Origin: JACVSF01 sp036702855
GTDB lineage: Bacteria; Cyanobacteriota; Cyanobacteriia; Phormidesmidales; Phormidesmidaceae
DNA: 21,932 nucleotides
Assembly: GCA_036702855.1 (NCBI GenBank)
Contig: DATNQF010000126.1
Coordinates: 1 to 21,932 of the forward strand
Direction of reading: 5' to 3'
The position numbers were made by a program, and so were the translations under genes. The number at the start of each line of letters is the position of its first letter. The stretch's first letter is position 1. The notes beneath the pieces are model-generated. The model was not told where the DNA came from, made no database searches, and saw only the letters and a list, made by a program, of their open reading frames with translations. Positions 15,109 through 21,932 of the stretch are shown here, piece after piece.

Positions 15109-15930
15109 ATGGCTTCTTCTGACCTCGATCGCACGGCTGTTCTGGCGGCTCTAGAGCGGCTGATTGATGTCGTGGCCCAGTTGCGGCATCCCGAAACCGG
15201 CTGTCCTTGGGATTTAGCCCAAACACCCCAAACCCTGATTCCCTACGTCATCGAGGAGGCCTATGAGGTGATTGATGCGATTCAGGTGGGGGAACGTGAT
15301 GCGATCGCAGAAGAATTAGGCGATCTGCTGCTTCAAGTCGTCCTCCAAGCCCAACTCGCCAATGAAGCCGGAGACTTTGACCTGAGCCAAGTCGCCACAG
15401 GCATTACTGAAAAACTCATTCGCCGTCATCCTCACGTTTTTGCAGATGTGAATGTGCAAGATGTGGAGGAAGTACACCGCAACTGGGAGCAAATCAAAGC
15501 TCAGGAAAAAGGCGTCGCCCACGAACCCGATCGGCTGACCCCCAAGCTGCAAAAATACAGCCGCACCCTCCCGCCCCTCATGGCGGCAATGAGCATTTCT
15601 GAGAAAGCGGCCAAGGCTGGATTTGAATGGGAAGATATCGAAGGCGTCTGGGGAAAGTTCCACGAGGAGCTGGAAGAATTTCACCATGCGATCGCACACG
15701 AACCCAAGGAAAATCAGGAAGCCGAACTGGGAGATCTGCTCTTTACCCTAGTCAACATTGCCCGCTGGCACGGTTTAGACCCTGCCGCTGCCCTTCAAGG
15801 CACCAACCGCCGCTTCATCAAGCGGTTTGAGCAAGTTGAGAGCGTAGCAGACAAACCCCTAGCTGACTACTCCTTAGAAGAATTAGAAGCTCTCTGGCAG
15901 CAGGCAAAAGCCAAGCTCTCCCAGTCTTAA
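15109..15930 (+). CDS. mazG: Nucleoside triphosphate pyrophosphohydrolase MazG
   Basis: A house-cleaning enzyme of 273 residues that hydrolyses (d)NTPs to monophosphates and pyrophosphate. The first MazG domain begins CPWDLAQTPQTLIPYVIEEAYEV in two conserved blocks (32-53), with metal ligands Glu49, Glu50, Glu69 and Asp72 (EELGD). The second domain, about 160-260, repeats the pattern (FHEELEEFHHAI, AELGDLLFTLVNIARW). The two-domain length agrees with E. coli MazG (263). It sits between the DUF2227 gene and the hlip gene, with the hlip promoter starting right after its stop. No mazEF-like toxin genes are nearby. Confidence 0.94.
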   Translation: MASSDLDRTAVLAALERLIDVVAQLRHPETGCPWDLAQTPQTLIPYVIEEAYEVIDAIQVGERDAIAEELGDLLLQVVLQAQLANEAGDFDLSQVATGITEKLIRRHPHVFADVNVQDVEEVHRNWEQIKAQEKGVAHEPDRLTPKLQKYSRTLPPLMAAMSISEKAAKAGFEWEDIEGVWGKFHEELEEFHHAIAHEPKENQEAELGDLLFTLVNIARWHGLDPAAALQGTNRRFIKRFEQVESVADKPLADYSLEELEALWQQAKAKLSQS

Positions 15931-15942
15931 GACTCAGTGCCT

Positions 15943-15960
15943 GTTGCAAAAGGTTACAAT
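15943..15960 (+). promoter_or_regulatory. HLR1-type element and -10 box of the hlip gene
   Basis: GTTGCAAA (15943-15950), two bases, then GTTACAAT (15953-15960). This matches the cyanobacterial HLR1 consensus, two (G/T)TTACA(T/A)(T/A) repeats with a two-base spacer, with one mismatch in the first repeat. RpaB binds HLR1 in high-light genes. TACAAT (15955-15960) could also be the -10 box, so RpaB bound here would block RNA polymerase under low light. Confidence 0.6.
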
Positions 15961-15984
15961 ACTGCTGTTTTGAGAAGACGCAGT

Positions 15985-16191
15985 ATGAGCACCGAAACCG
16001 AAAATACCCCCGTCGAGGCCCAAACACCTACACTTAGCGCCCTTCCCAGCGATAACATCAAACCTGCCTTCGGCTGGACTCGCTATGCCGAAGTCATTAA
16101 TGGGCGGTTCGCGATGATTGGCTTTGTGGCCCTGCTGGTACTGGAGTTTTTCACCCACGAAGATTTCTTCTCCTGGCTTGGCCTGCGCTAA
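15985..16191 (+). CDS. High-light-inducible protein (Hlip/Scp), single-helix chlorophyll-binding
   Basis: A 68-residue thylakoid protein of the Hlip family, which binds chlorophyll and carotenoid and protects photosystem assembly under excess light. The polar N-terminus (1-28) is followed by GWTRYAEVINGRFAMIGFVA, the family signature ExxNGRxAMxGF, with chlorophyll ligands Glu36 and Asn39 in a single membrane helix (about 36-56). The ATG at 15985 has GAGAAG 7 nt upstream. An in-frame GTG at 15937 would run through the promoter and is rejected. High-light induction is expected from the HLR1 element. A hairpin at 16216 follows. Confidence 0.95.
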   Translation: MSTETENTPVEAQTPTLSALPSDNIKPAFGWTRYAEVINGRFAMIGFVALLVLEFFTHEDFFSWLGLR

Positions 16192-16215
16192 GGGGGTTTG
16201 GAGCACTTCCAGGAG

Positions 16216-16235
16216 GGGCGCAGGAATCTGCGCCC
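16216..16235 (+). terminator. Hairpin downstream of hlip
   Basis: Perfect 8-bp GC-rich arms GGGCGCAG (16216-16223) and CTGCGCCC (16228-16235) with a GAAT loop, 24 bp after the hlip stop and 60 bp from the end of the convergent protease gene. There is no T-run, so it may instead protect the short mRNA's 3' end. Confidence 0.5.
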
Positions 16236-16295
16236 AGTAGAAATATCGTTAATCAGGTGAACTGGCACCACCCACTCACTGTCTTAAGCATTTGC

Positions 16296-17744
16296 CTACT
16301 CCACCGTTAGCCGAAAACGACCCCTCTCCTGGCTGCTGTAAGCATTGACAATCACGGAGTAGGCACCGCTCTCAGGAAGCGTCAGCACAAGCTGAGAATT
16401 GGTTGTTCTAGAGTCGGCATCATCATTTTCATCAACCACATCGCCAGACTCATTAACCAACATCAAGTAGGTGTCAAAGTCGGGGCTTTCGAGCGTAATC
16501 TGCACACGCTGTCCGGCCTCTCCCTGAAAACGGTATTCAGCATAGGGCGAGTTGTCCGACAGAACTGGGCTATCGGCTCCTAGTACACCTTGCTCTTGCA
16601 GCAGATAGCGGCGAGTCGTTCCACTAGGACGAGTTGCACTAGGACGCCCCCCTCCCGATTGGTCAGCCAACCGTAGTTGATAGCTGCCTGCTTCCCCTTC
16701 AGCATAGGAATTTGCCAGAATAATGTACTCTCCACTGGCCGGAAGACGAGCTGTTAGATAGGCATTGCGATCGCCACCGCTATCATCATCCTCAATAAAA
16801 AAGCTGTCGTTGTCGGGAGAAAGCAATATCAGGTAAGGGTCAATGTCCTGGCTAACCATTTCTATAGAAACCGACTGCCCTGCCCGTCCCTGAAACACGT
16901 AGGCGTTGAAGTAGCTCCCATCGGGCAATCGGTTGCTGTCATCGTCCAACTGTCCCCTAATAACAGTTCCATTCACTGCAATGGGTTCAGGCGGATTATC
17001 AGCACGGGGACCAGTATCAGCAGGGGTCTGAGAGGCCGTACCGTTTTCGACTGCAGCAATAAACGATGTTACCTGGTCAACCGGAATGGCAAAGCCAATT
17101 CCAATGCTGCCACCTGTCTCACTCGTCGTGAAGATAGACGTATTGACCCCAATTAGCTGTCCCTGGCTGTTGAGCAATGGTCCACCCGAATTGCCGGGGT
17201 TAATCGCCGCATCCGTCTGAACCAGCCCCCGATCCTGGTCAATGCGGCTGACGATGCCAACAGTAAAGGTGTTTTGTAGGCCAAAGGGGCTGCCAATGGC
17301 AAAGGCACGCTGCCCCACCCGTACCGATCCTGCTGGCGCGATCCGGATTGTGGGCAGGCCACTTGGATTACCGCGCAGACGGATGGCAGCTAAGTCCAAT
17401 CGCCCATCGCCATAGCCCACCACATCTCCTTGAAACTCCCGACCATCGCTCAATTTGACTGTGACTACCCGCGCATCCCCAACCACATGGGCATTGGTTA
17501 GGATCAGGCCACGAGCATTGATAATACTGCCGCTCCCCGTTCCATCCCCAGCATCAATGGCTACAACTGACGGACTCGCCGTTTCGTAGACCCGAATGTT
17601 GGTATCTTCGTCATTGGCCTGGGCTAGAGCGGGTTGAACCGTTAGCGGCGTTTTAAAGGCAAGGGGTGTACTGGCGTGAAATCCTAGAAGCGCAGTCAGT
17701 GCCAGTGTTCCAGAGGTCAACATCCGCAACAGTCTTTTTTCCAT
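16296..17744 (-). CDS. Exported trypsin-like serine protease (S1C/HtrA-type) with two PPC domains
   Basis: A 482-residue secreted protease. The signal peptide is about 1-43: MEKRLLRM, a hydrophobic core, and likely cleavage after PALAQA. The catalytic domain (about 50-235) carries His86 in LTNAHVV, Asp117 in GRLDLAA and Ser186 in NPGNSGGPLL, all in HtrA-like context. Instead of the PDZ domains of HtrA/Deg proteases it has two PPC (pre-peptidase C-terminal) beta domains at about 260-360 and 380-482, both with DDDSG/DENDD-type acidic turns. The site of action is periplasm, cell surface or thylakoid lumen. The ATG at 17744 has GAGG 5 nt upstream, so I prefer it to the TTG at 17795. It is transcribed alone, after the ndhD terminator. 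Confidence 0.88.
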   Translation of the reverse strand: MEKRLLRMLTSGTLALTALLGFHASTPLAFKTPLTVQPALAQANDEDTNIRVYETASPSVVAIDAGDGTGSGSIINARGLILTNAHVVGDARVVTVKLSDGREFQGDVVGYGDGRLDLAAIRLRGNPSGLPTIRIAPAGSVRVGQRAFAIGSPFGLQNTFTVGIVSRIDQDRGLVQTDAAINPGNSGGPLLNSQGQLIGVNTSIFTTSETGGSIGIGFAIPVDQVTSFIAAVENGTASQTPADTGPRADNPPEPIAVNGTVIRGQLDDDSNRLPDGSYFNAYVFQGRAGQSVSIEMVSQDIDPYLILLSPDNDSFFIEDDDSGGDRNAYLTARLPASGEYIILANSYAEGEAGSYQLRLADQSGGGRPSATRPSGTTRRYLLQEQGVLGADSPVLSDNSPYAEYRFQGEAGQRVQITLESPDFDTYLMLVNESGDVVDENDDADSRTTNSQLVLTLPESGAYSVIVNAYSSQERGRFRLTVE

Positions 17745-17785
17745 ACGGGCCTCATAAACGGTTAGGGAAACGTGCCCCTGTCCCT

Positions 17786-17792
17786 TTTTATA
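17786..17792 (-). promoter_or_regulatory. Possible -10 box of the protease gene
   Basis: TATAAA (reverse strand) in TTGTATAAAAAGG lies 43-48 bp before the protease ATG. I see no convincing -35 box at the right distance. The assignment rests on the -10-like hexamer and position only. Confidence 0.3.
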
Positions 17793-17857
17793 CAAGAGCG
17801 TCTGTTTAAATTCTACAAACGCTAATTTTAGATTCAGGATTTCCCCATTAGTAGCAA

Positions 17858-17898
17858 AAACCCCCTGTCTTCAACAAATTCTTGAAGACAGGGGGTTT
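17858..17898 (-). terminator. Strong rho-independent terminator after ndhD
   Basis: Perfect 17-bp arms AAACCCCCTGTCTTCAA (17858-17874) and its complement (17882-17898) with a 7-nt loop, 16 bp after the ndhD stop. In the minus direction the GGGGG stem is followed by TTTTT. It should isolate the ndhD transcript from the protease gene. Confidence 0.88.
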
Positions 17899-17913
17899 AA
17901 GGCTAGCGTCTGC

Positions 17914-19503
17914 TTAAGGTGTGAGAACGGGTGCTTTCATCACCGGAAGCGCTGCTAGAGGGGTGTTTGTAGGACTCTCTTCAGCCCTAGCAAAAACCTG
18001 GTTGCGCAGGTTTGCTGTTACCCGTAGTGTCGTCGCATCGTACACCTGAGTGAGCATCTTGGGATAGAATCCAAAGCCAATAATGGGTACCAGCAGACAG
18101 GCGATGATGAAGACCTCACGCGGTTCAGCATCGGCTAAGACTTCGTGCTCTACCAGTTCCTTGTTCTCAGGCCCATAGAAGATTTCCCGCAGCATCGAGA
18201 GCAGGTAGATTGGGGTGAGAATCACACCAATCGCCATTAAAATGACGCAGACGAGCTTGAAGGAATAGCTGTAGGCATCGCTGGTGGCAAAGCCCACAAA
18301 AACCATCAACTCTGCGACAAAGCCGCTCATCCCAGGCAGAGCTAGAGATGCCATCGAGCAGGTGGTGAACATCGCAAAGATCTTGGGCATCTTTTTGCCG
18401 ACCCCACCCATCTCATTCAAGATCAGGGTGTGAGTACGGTCATAAGTAGCGCCCACCAGGAAGAACAGGCTAGCGCCAATCAATCCATGGGACACCATTT
18501 GCAGCACCGCACCGCTCAATCCCAGATCTGTGAAGGAGGCGATCCCGATGATCACAAAGCCCATGTGGGAGATTGAGGAGTAAGCAATTTTTCGCTTCAG
18601 ATTTCGCTGAGCAAACGAGGTCAGCGCTGCATAAATGATGTTGACAATGCCCAGGATGATCAAAATAGGGGCGAAGTAACCATGGGCTTCGGGAAGCATG
18701 CCCACGTTCATGCGAATGAGCGCATATCCACCCATCTTGAGCAAGATCCCGGCCAGCAACATGTGAACGGGAGCAGTCGCCTCACCGTGAGCGTCGGGCA
18801 ACCAGGTGTGTAGAGGAATGATGGGCAGCTTAATGGCGTAAGCAATCAGGAAGCCCCCATACAACAAGAGCTGCATGTTGATAGGGTAGTCTTTGGCCGC
18901 CAGAGCACTCATGTCAAACGTGACGGTGTCGCCGTAGAAGGCCATGGCTAGGCCCGCTACCAGGATGAACAGCGATCCACCAGCCGTATAGAGAATAAAC
19001 TTGGTCGCTGCATACAGCCGCTTCTTTCCGCCCCAAATGGCGAGCAGCAGGTACACCGGAATCAATTCCAGTTCCCACATGAAAAAGAACAGCAGCATGT
19101 CTTGAACGACAAATACCCCTAGCTGGCCGCTATACATGGCTAGCAGGAGGAAATAGAAGAATTTAGGTTTGAGAGTGACGGGCCAAGCAGCTAGCGTTGC
19201 TAGGGTTGTAATAAAGCCAGTCAGTAGCACCAGGGGCATAGAGAGGCCATCCACGCCAACTGACCATTTCAGGTCAAGTTGGGGAACCCAGGTGTAGCTT
19301 TCAACCAGTTGCAGCCCAGACTGCGTGGGGTCATAGGCTATATAAAAAGCCGCGACCAAAATAATGAAATCAATGAGACCCACAATCAGGGCGTACCAGC
19401 GCACAGTCCGGCCATTGTCATCAGGCAGGAAGGGAATCGCCAGGGACGCAACGATGGGGAGGAGAACGGCTGTCGTTAGCCAGGGAAAATGGGCGAGATC
19501 CAT
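17914..19503 (-). CDS. ndhD: NDH-1 subunit 4 (NAD(P)H-quinone oxidoreductase chain NdhD)
   Basis: A 529-residue, multi-helix antiporter-like subunit of the thylakoid NDH-1 complex, used in respiration and cyclic electron flow around photosystem I. Conserved features are Glu144 in FMWELELIPVYLLLAIWGG (position 144 as in E. coli NuoM) and the block KLPIIPLHTWLPDAHGEATAPVHMLLAG, whose lysine belongs to the proton path. The start MDLAHFPWLTT at 19503 is typical of cyanobacterial NdhD; a longer reading from 19584 adds an implausible polar leader. It follows ndhF with a 266-bp gap, the usual ndhF1-ndhD1 pairing. The adjacent ndhF suggests the respiratory NDH-1L form rather than the CO2-uptake ndhD3/D4 forms. 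Confidence 0.95.
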   Translation of the reverse strand: MDLAHFPWLTTAVLLPIVASLAIPFLPDDNGRTVRWYALIVGLIDFIILVAAFYIAYDPTQSGLQLVESYTWVPQLDLKWSVGVDGLSMPLVLLTGFITTLATLAAWPVTLKPKFFYFLLLAMYSGQLGVFVVQDMLLFFFMWELELIPVYLLLAIWGGKKRLYAATKFILYTAGGSLFILVAGLAMAFYGDTVTFDMSALAAKDYPINMQLLLYGGFLIAYAIKLPIIPLHTWLPDAHGEATAPVHMLLAGILLKMGGYALIRMNVGMLPEAHGYFAPILIILGIVNIIYAALTSFAQRNLKRKIAYSSISHMGFVIIGIASFTDLGLSGAVLQMVSHGLIGASLFFLVGATYDRTHTLILNEMGGVGKKMPKIFAMFTTCSMASLALPGMSGFVAELMVFVGFATSDAYSYSFKLVCVILMAIGVILTPIYLLSMLREIFYGPENKELVEHEVLADAEPREVFIIACLLVPIIGFGFYPKMLTQVYDATTLRVTANLRNQVFARAEESPTNTPLAALPVMKAPVLTP

Positions 19504-19726
19504 AAGGGTGCCTGTCTTCTCAGTATGTGAAGGGCGATAGCGCCAGTGCTGAGGGCTATTCAGCTTATAACTGCAATCAGCCAATAAGTAATGAATCTAA
19601 AAGGATGAATTTAACCTTTGGCCAAATTGCAATAGTTTTTATACGACCGGAAATAAATTTAAAGAAAAAAAGGGGGGTACGGCTCTGTCAGGAGGTGGGA
19701 ATCGGCTTAGAGCCTGTTTCTAGCCA

Positions 19727-19757
19727 GAAACCGGGTTTCTTGAAGAAACCCGGTTTC
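19727..19757. repeat. Perfect hairpin repeat between ndhF and ndhD
   Basis: GAAACCGGGTTTCTT (19727-19741), one base, then its exact complement (19743-19757). The arms are themselves partly palindromic. I recall very similar AGAAACCGGGTTTCTT units scattered between genes in many filamentous cyanobacteria, so this is probably a copy of a small dispersed repeat. Placed 13 bp after the ndhF stop, it may also act as terminator or mRNA stabiliser and reduce read-through into ndhD. Confidence 0.8.
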
Positions 19758-19769
19758 CAAGCAAGGCAG

Positions 19770-21845
19770 TTAGGTCACACCCGACAGTAGAACCAGTCCT
19801 AAGACAGCCCCAAACACAATCAGGGCATAAAACTGAGCTCGTCCGTTTTCCAGGTATTTCAGACCTTCCCCGGTCACCAAAGTGACAAATCCGGCCAAGT
19901 TAACCACACCATCCACAATCCGAATATCTACCTCTAGAACCTGCTTGGCCAGCTTGCGACTGCCTTGGACAAAAACGACATCGTAGATCTCGTCGATGTA
20001 CCACTTGTTCAGAGAAAGATTGTAGAAGGGTTTAATCTTGGATGCGATCGCACCTGGATCAATTACCCGCTGTCGGTACATCAACACCGCCAGTGTGATC
20101 CCCAATAGGGCAATTCCGACAGAGCTGCCGCCCATGATCAAGAACTCATTGAGTTCAAAGGATTCAGAGGCTTCCAGCACCTCCTGCAAGGTTTCGCTAG
20201 GCGGATGGATAAACTCCTCAAAGCGGTTAGCAAAGGGCGTTCCCACCAGACCAATCAGGACAGACGGTACCGCCAGCACCATAAGCGGCAAGGTCATCGA
20301 AATCGGTGACTCATGCGGTTCGTGGCTGTGGTGGTGGTCATCATGACCTTCGGCATCCAGCGTCAACTCTTGGGAGTTCATCGCACCAGGCCCCATAGAC
20401 AGACCCATACGCTGAAGCTGTTCCACCTTGAGCTGCTGACGAATGCCTTGGTCATTGCCCCGGAAAGCGCCCTCAAAAGTATTGAAGTACATCCGGAACA
20501 TGTAGAAAGCAGTAATGCCCGCAGTCAACCAGCCAACCGCCCATAGAGCAGGGTTGACCGCAAAGGTAGACCCTAGAATTTCATCTTTCGACCAGAAGCC
20601 AGCAAAGGGCGGAATCCCGCAGATCGCCAGGGTTCCGATCAAGAAGGTAATGGCGGTAACAGGCATGTACTTGCGCAAACCACCCATCATCCGCATGTCC
20701 TGAGCAAAGGCAGGGTCATGACCCACCACGCCTTCCATGCCGTGAATCACGGAGCCAGAGCACAAGAACAGCATCGCCTTAAAGTAGGCGTGGGTCATTA
20801 GGTGAAATAGCCCAGCACCATAGGCTCCAACCCCCATTGCCATCACCATGTATCCCAGCTGGGACATGGTGGAGTAGGCCAAACCTTTTTTGATGTCGTT
20901 CTGGGTAATCGCGATGGTTGCTCCCATGAACGCTGTGAAAGCCCCTGTGTAGGCAATGACGGTCATTACCGTGGGGATCTCTTCAAACACGGGGTACATC
21001 CGAGCGACCAAGAATACCCCAGCGGCTACCATCGTTGCCGCGTGAATCAGCGCCGAGATGGGTGTAGGGCCTTCCATTGCGTCGGGCAACCACACATGCA
21101 GGGGGAACTGAGCCGACTTGGCCACAGGCCCCAAGAACACCAGAATTGCGAAGATAGCAGCTACGCCAGCGCTAAGGCTACCGTTTTCGACCAGGGAAGT
21201 CATGCGATCGCCCATGACATCAAAGTCGAAGCTGCCTGTCGCCCAAAAGATGCCTAAGATCCCTAGGAGGAGGCCAAAGTCGCCGACTCGGTTGGTTACA
21301 AAGGCTTTTTGGCAGGCATCCGCAGCGGGTTTGCGGTTATACCAAAACCCAATTAGCAGATACGAGCACATTCCCACCAGTTCCCAAAAAATGTAGACCT
21401 GGAGGAGGTTAGGGCTAATGACAAGCCCCAACATAGATGAACTAAAAAGACTCAGATAGGAATAAAACCGAACATAGCCCGGATCGTGAGCCATGTAGCC
21501 GTGGGTGTACACCATCACCAGGAAGGCAACCGTCGTAACGATCACCAGCATCAAGGAGGCTAGGTGATCGATGGTGTAGCCCATTGATAAGCGGAAGTCT
21601 CCAGCGGAGGCCCACTCAATCATCTTGGTGTAGGGTTCATGGCCCTGCACCTGACTCCAAAACAGCAAAAAGGACAAGACCATCGCAGCCCCAGTAAGGG
21701 ACACGATGAAAATTGCTGAAGGCTGTCGCAGTTTATTGGTCGTCTGGCTGTATGAAATAAGACCCGTTCCAACAATGGTTGCCCCCATCAAAGGCAACAC
21801 GGGTATTAGCCAGGCATATTGATATAACGCGTCTATAGATTCCAT
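19770..21845 (-). CDS. ndhF: NDH-1 subunit 5 (NAD(P)H-quinone oxidoreductase chain NdhF)
   Basis: A 691-residue, multi-helix antiporter-like subunit at the distal end of the NDH-1 membrane arm. The N-terminal region matches cyanobacterial NdhF1 (MESIDALYQYAWLIPVLPL). Glu155 in YIFWELVGMCSYLLIGFWY and Lys243 in AKSAQFPLHVWLPDAMEGP are proton-path residues. A histidine-rich loop at 501-511 (HDDHHHSHEPH) separates the antiporter core from the C-terminal lateral-helix region. The ATG at 21845 has no strong ribosome site. Length and sequence fit the NDH-1L paralogue rather than the CO2-uptake NdhF3. The 87 bp upstream in the window probably carry part of its promoter. Confidence 0.96.
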   Translation of the reverse strand: MESIDALYQYAWLIPVLPLMGATIVGTGLISYSQTTNKLRQPSAIFIVSLTGAAMVLSFLLFWSQVQGHEPYTKMIEWASAGDFRLSMGYTIDHLASLMLVIVTTVAFLVMVYTHGYMAHDPGYVRFYSYLSLFSSSMLGLVISPNLLQVYIFWELVGMCSYLLIGFWYNRKPAADACQKAFVTNRVGDFGLLLGILGIFWATGSFDFDVMGDRMTSLVENGSLSAGVAAIFAILVFLGPVAKSAQFPLHVWLPDAMEGPTPISALIHAATMVAAGVFLVARMYPVFEEIPTVMTVIAYTGAFTAFMGATIAITQNDIKKGLAYSTMSQLGYMVMAMGVGAYGAGLFHLMTHAYFKAMLFLCSGSVIHGMEGVVGHDPAFAQDMRMMGGLRKYMPVTAITFLIGTLAICGIPPFAGFWSKDEILGSTFAVNPALWAVGWLTAGITAFYMFRMYFNTFEGAFRGNDQGIRQQLKVEQLQRMGLSMGPGAMNSQELTLDAEGHDDHHHSHEPHESPISMTLPLMVLAVPSVLIGLVGTPFANRFEEFIHPPSETLQEVLEASESFELNEFLIMGGSSVGIALLGITLAVLMYRQRVIDPGAIASKIKPFYNLSLNKWYIDEIYDVVFVQGSRKLAKQVLEVDIRIVDGVVNLAGFVTLVTGEGLKYLENGRAQFYALIVFGAVLGLVLLSGVT

Positions 21846-21932
21846 TGCGTATGCCTACTCCACTTGGTTTTGGCGAGTTGGCAAAAACCGCTTACATTTT
21901 GACACACGAAATCTGCCCCTATATCCCCCATT

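Noticed and set aside
15937..15984. Extended N-terminus of the hlip product from GTG 15937
   Set aside because: It would translate through the HLR1 element and -10 box. ATG 15985 has a proper ribosome site and gives the usual Hlip length.

Overview
The window is cyanobacterial chromosome. It carries ndhF and ndhD of the NDH-1 complex, a single-helix high-light-inducible (Hlip) chlorophyll-binding protein, cyanobacterial families such as DUF1400 hydrolases and DUF2227, and 19 copies of the HIP1 palindrome GCGATCGC (about one per 1.15 kb). The moderate GC content, the HIP1 density and a ParM/ParR-like gene pair of a kind I associate with multicellular cyanobacteria suggest a filamentous, Leptolyngbya/Nodosilinea-like organism. 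That placement is an inference.

Layout. Positions 1-5069 (minus strand) hold an operon-like run: an acyl-CoA synthetase-like protein, a FadN-type 3-hydroxyacyl-CoA dehydrogenase/enoyl-CoA hydratase fusion, and a thiolase that leaves the window at base 1. This is most of a fatty-acid beta-oxidation pathway, which model cyanobacteria lack. After about 0.9 kb of non-coding DNA, positions 5984-8564 (minus) hold two coupled alpha/beta hydrolases: a DUF1400-type lipase/esterase and a monoacylglycerol-lipase-like enzyme. All five genes could form a lipid-breakdown module. Positions 8644-9138 (minus) encode a stand-alone macro-domain protein. Positions 9552-10160 (plus) encode two small unknown proteins, the first with its own terminator. 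Positions 10166-10931 (minus) encode an AlkA-type DNA glycosylase and possibly a 40-residue protein overlapping its start.

Positions 11405-13189 (plus) are the most unusual part: a ParM-like actin-family ATPase followed by a ParR-like ribbon-helix-helix/coiled-coil protein. The second protein begins with a short basic amphipathic stretch that could bind membrane. The pair sits among chromosomal housekeeping genes with no plasmid, replication or phage genes visible. It fits a chromosomal ParMR system repurposed as a cytoskeleton better than a plasmid partition cassette.

Positions 13216-14346 hold two identical tRNA-Val(UAC) genes (minus) flanking an MscS-type channel gene (plus). Positions 14489-16191 (plus) hold a DUF2227 membrane protein, mazG, and the hlip gene, which has a recognisable HLR1 (RpaB-type) element upstream. 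Positions 16296-17744 (minus) encode an exported trypsin-like protease with two PPC-type C-terminal domains. A strong terminator hairpin separates it from ndhD (17914-19503, minus) and ndhF (19770-21845, minus), which encode two proton-pumping membrane subunits of NDH-1. A perfect 15-bp-arm hairpin of a type I recall as dispersed in cyanobacteria lies between ndhF and ndhD.

Functions and catalytic residues are assigned by motif reading only; no database search was run.
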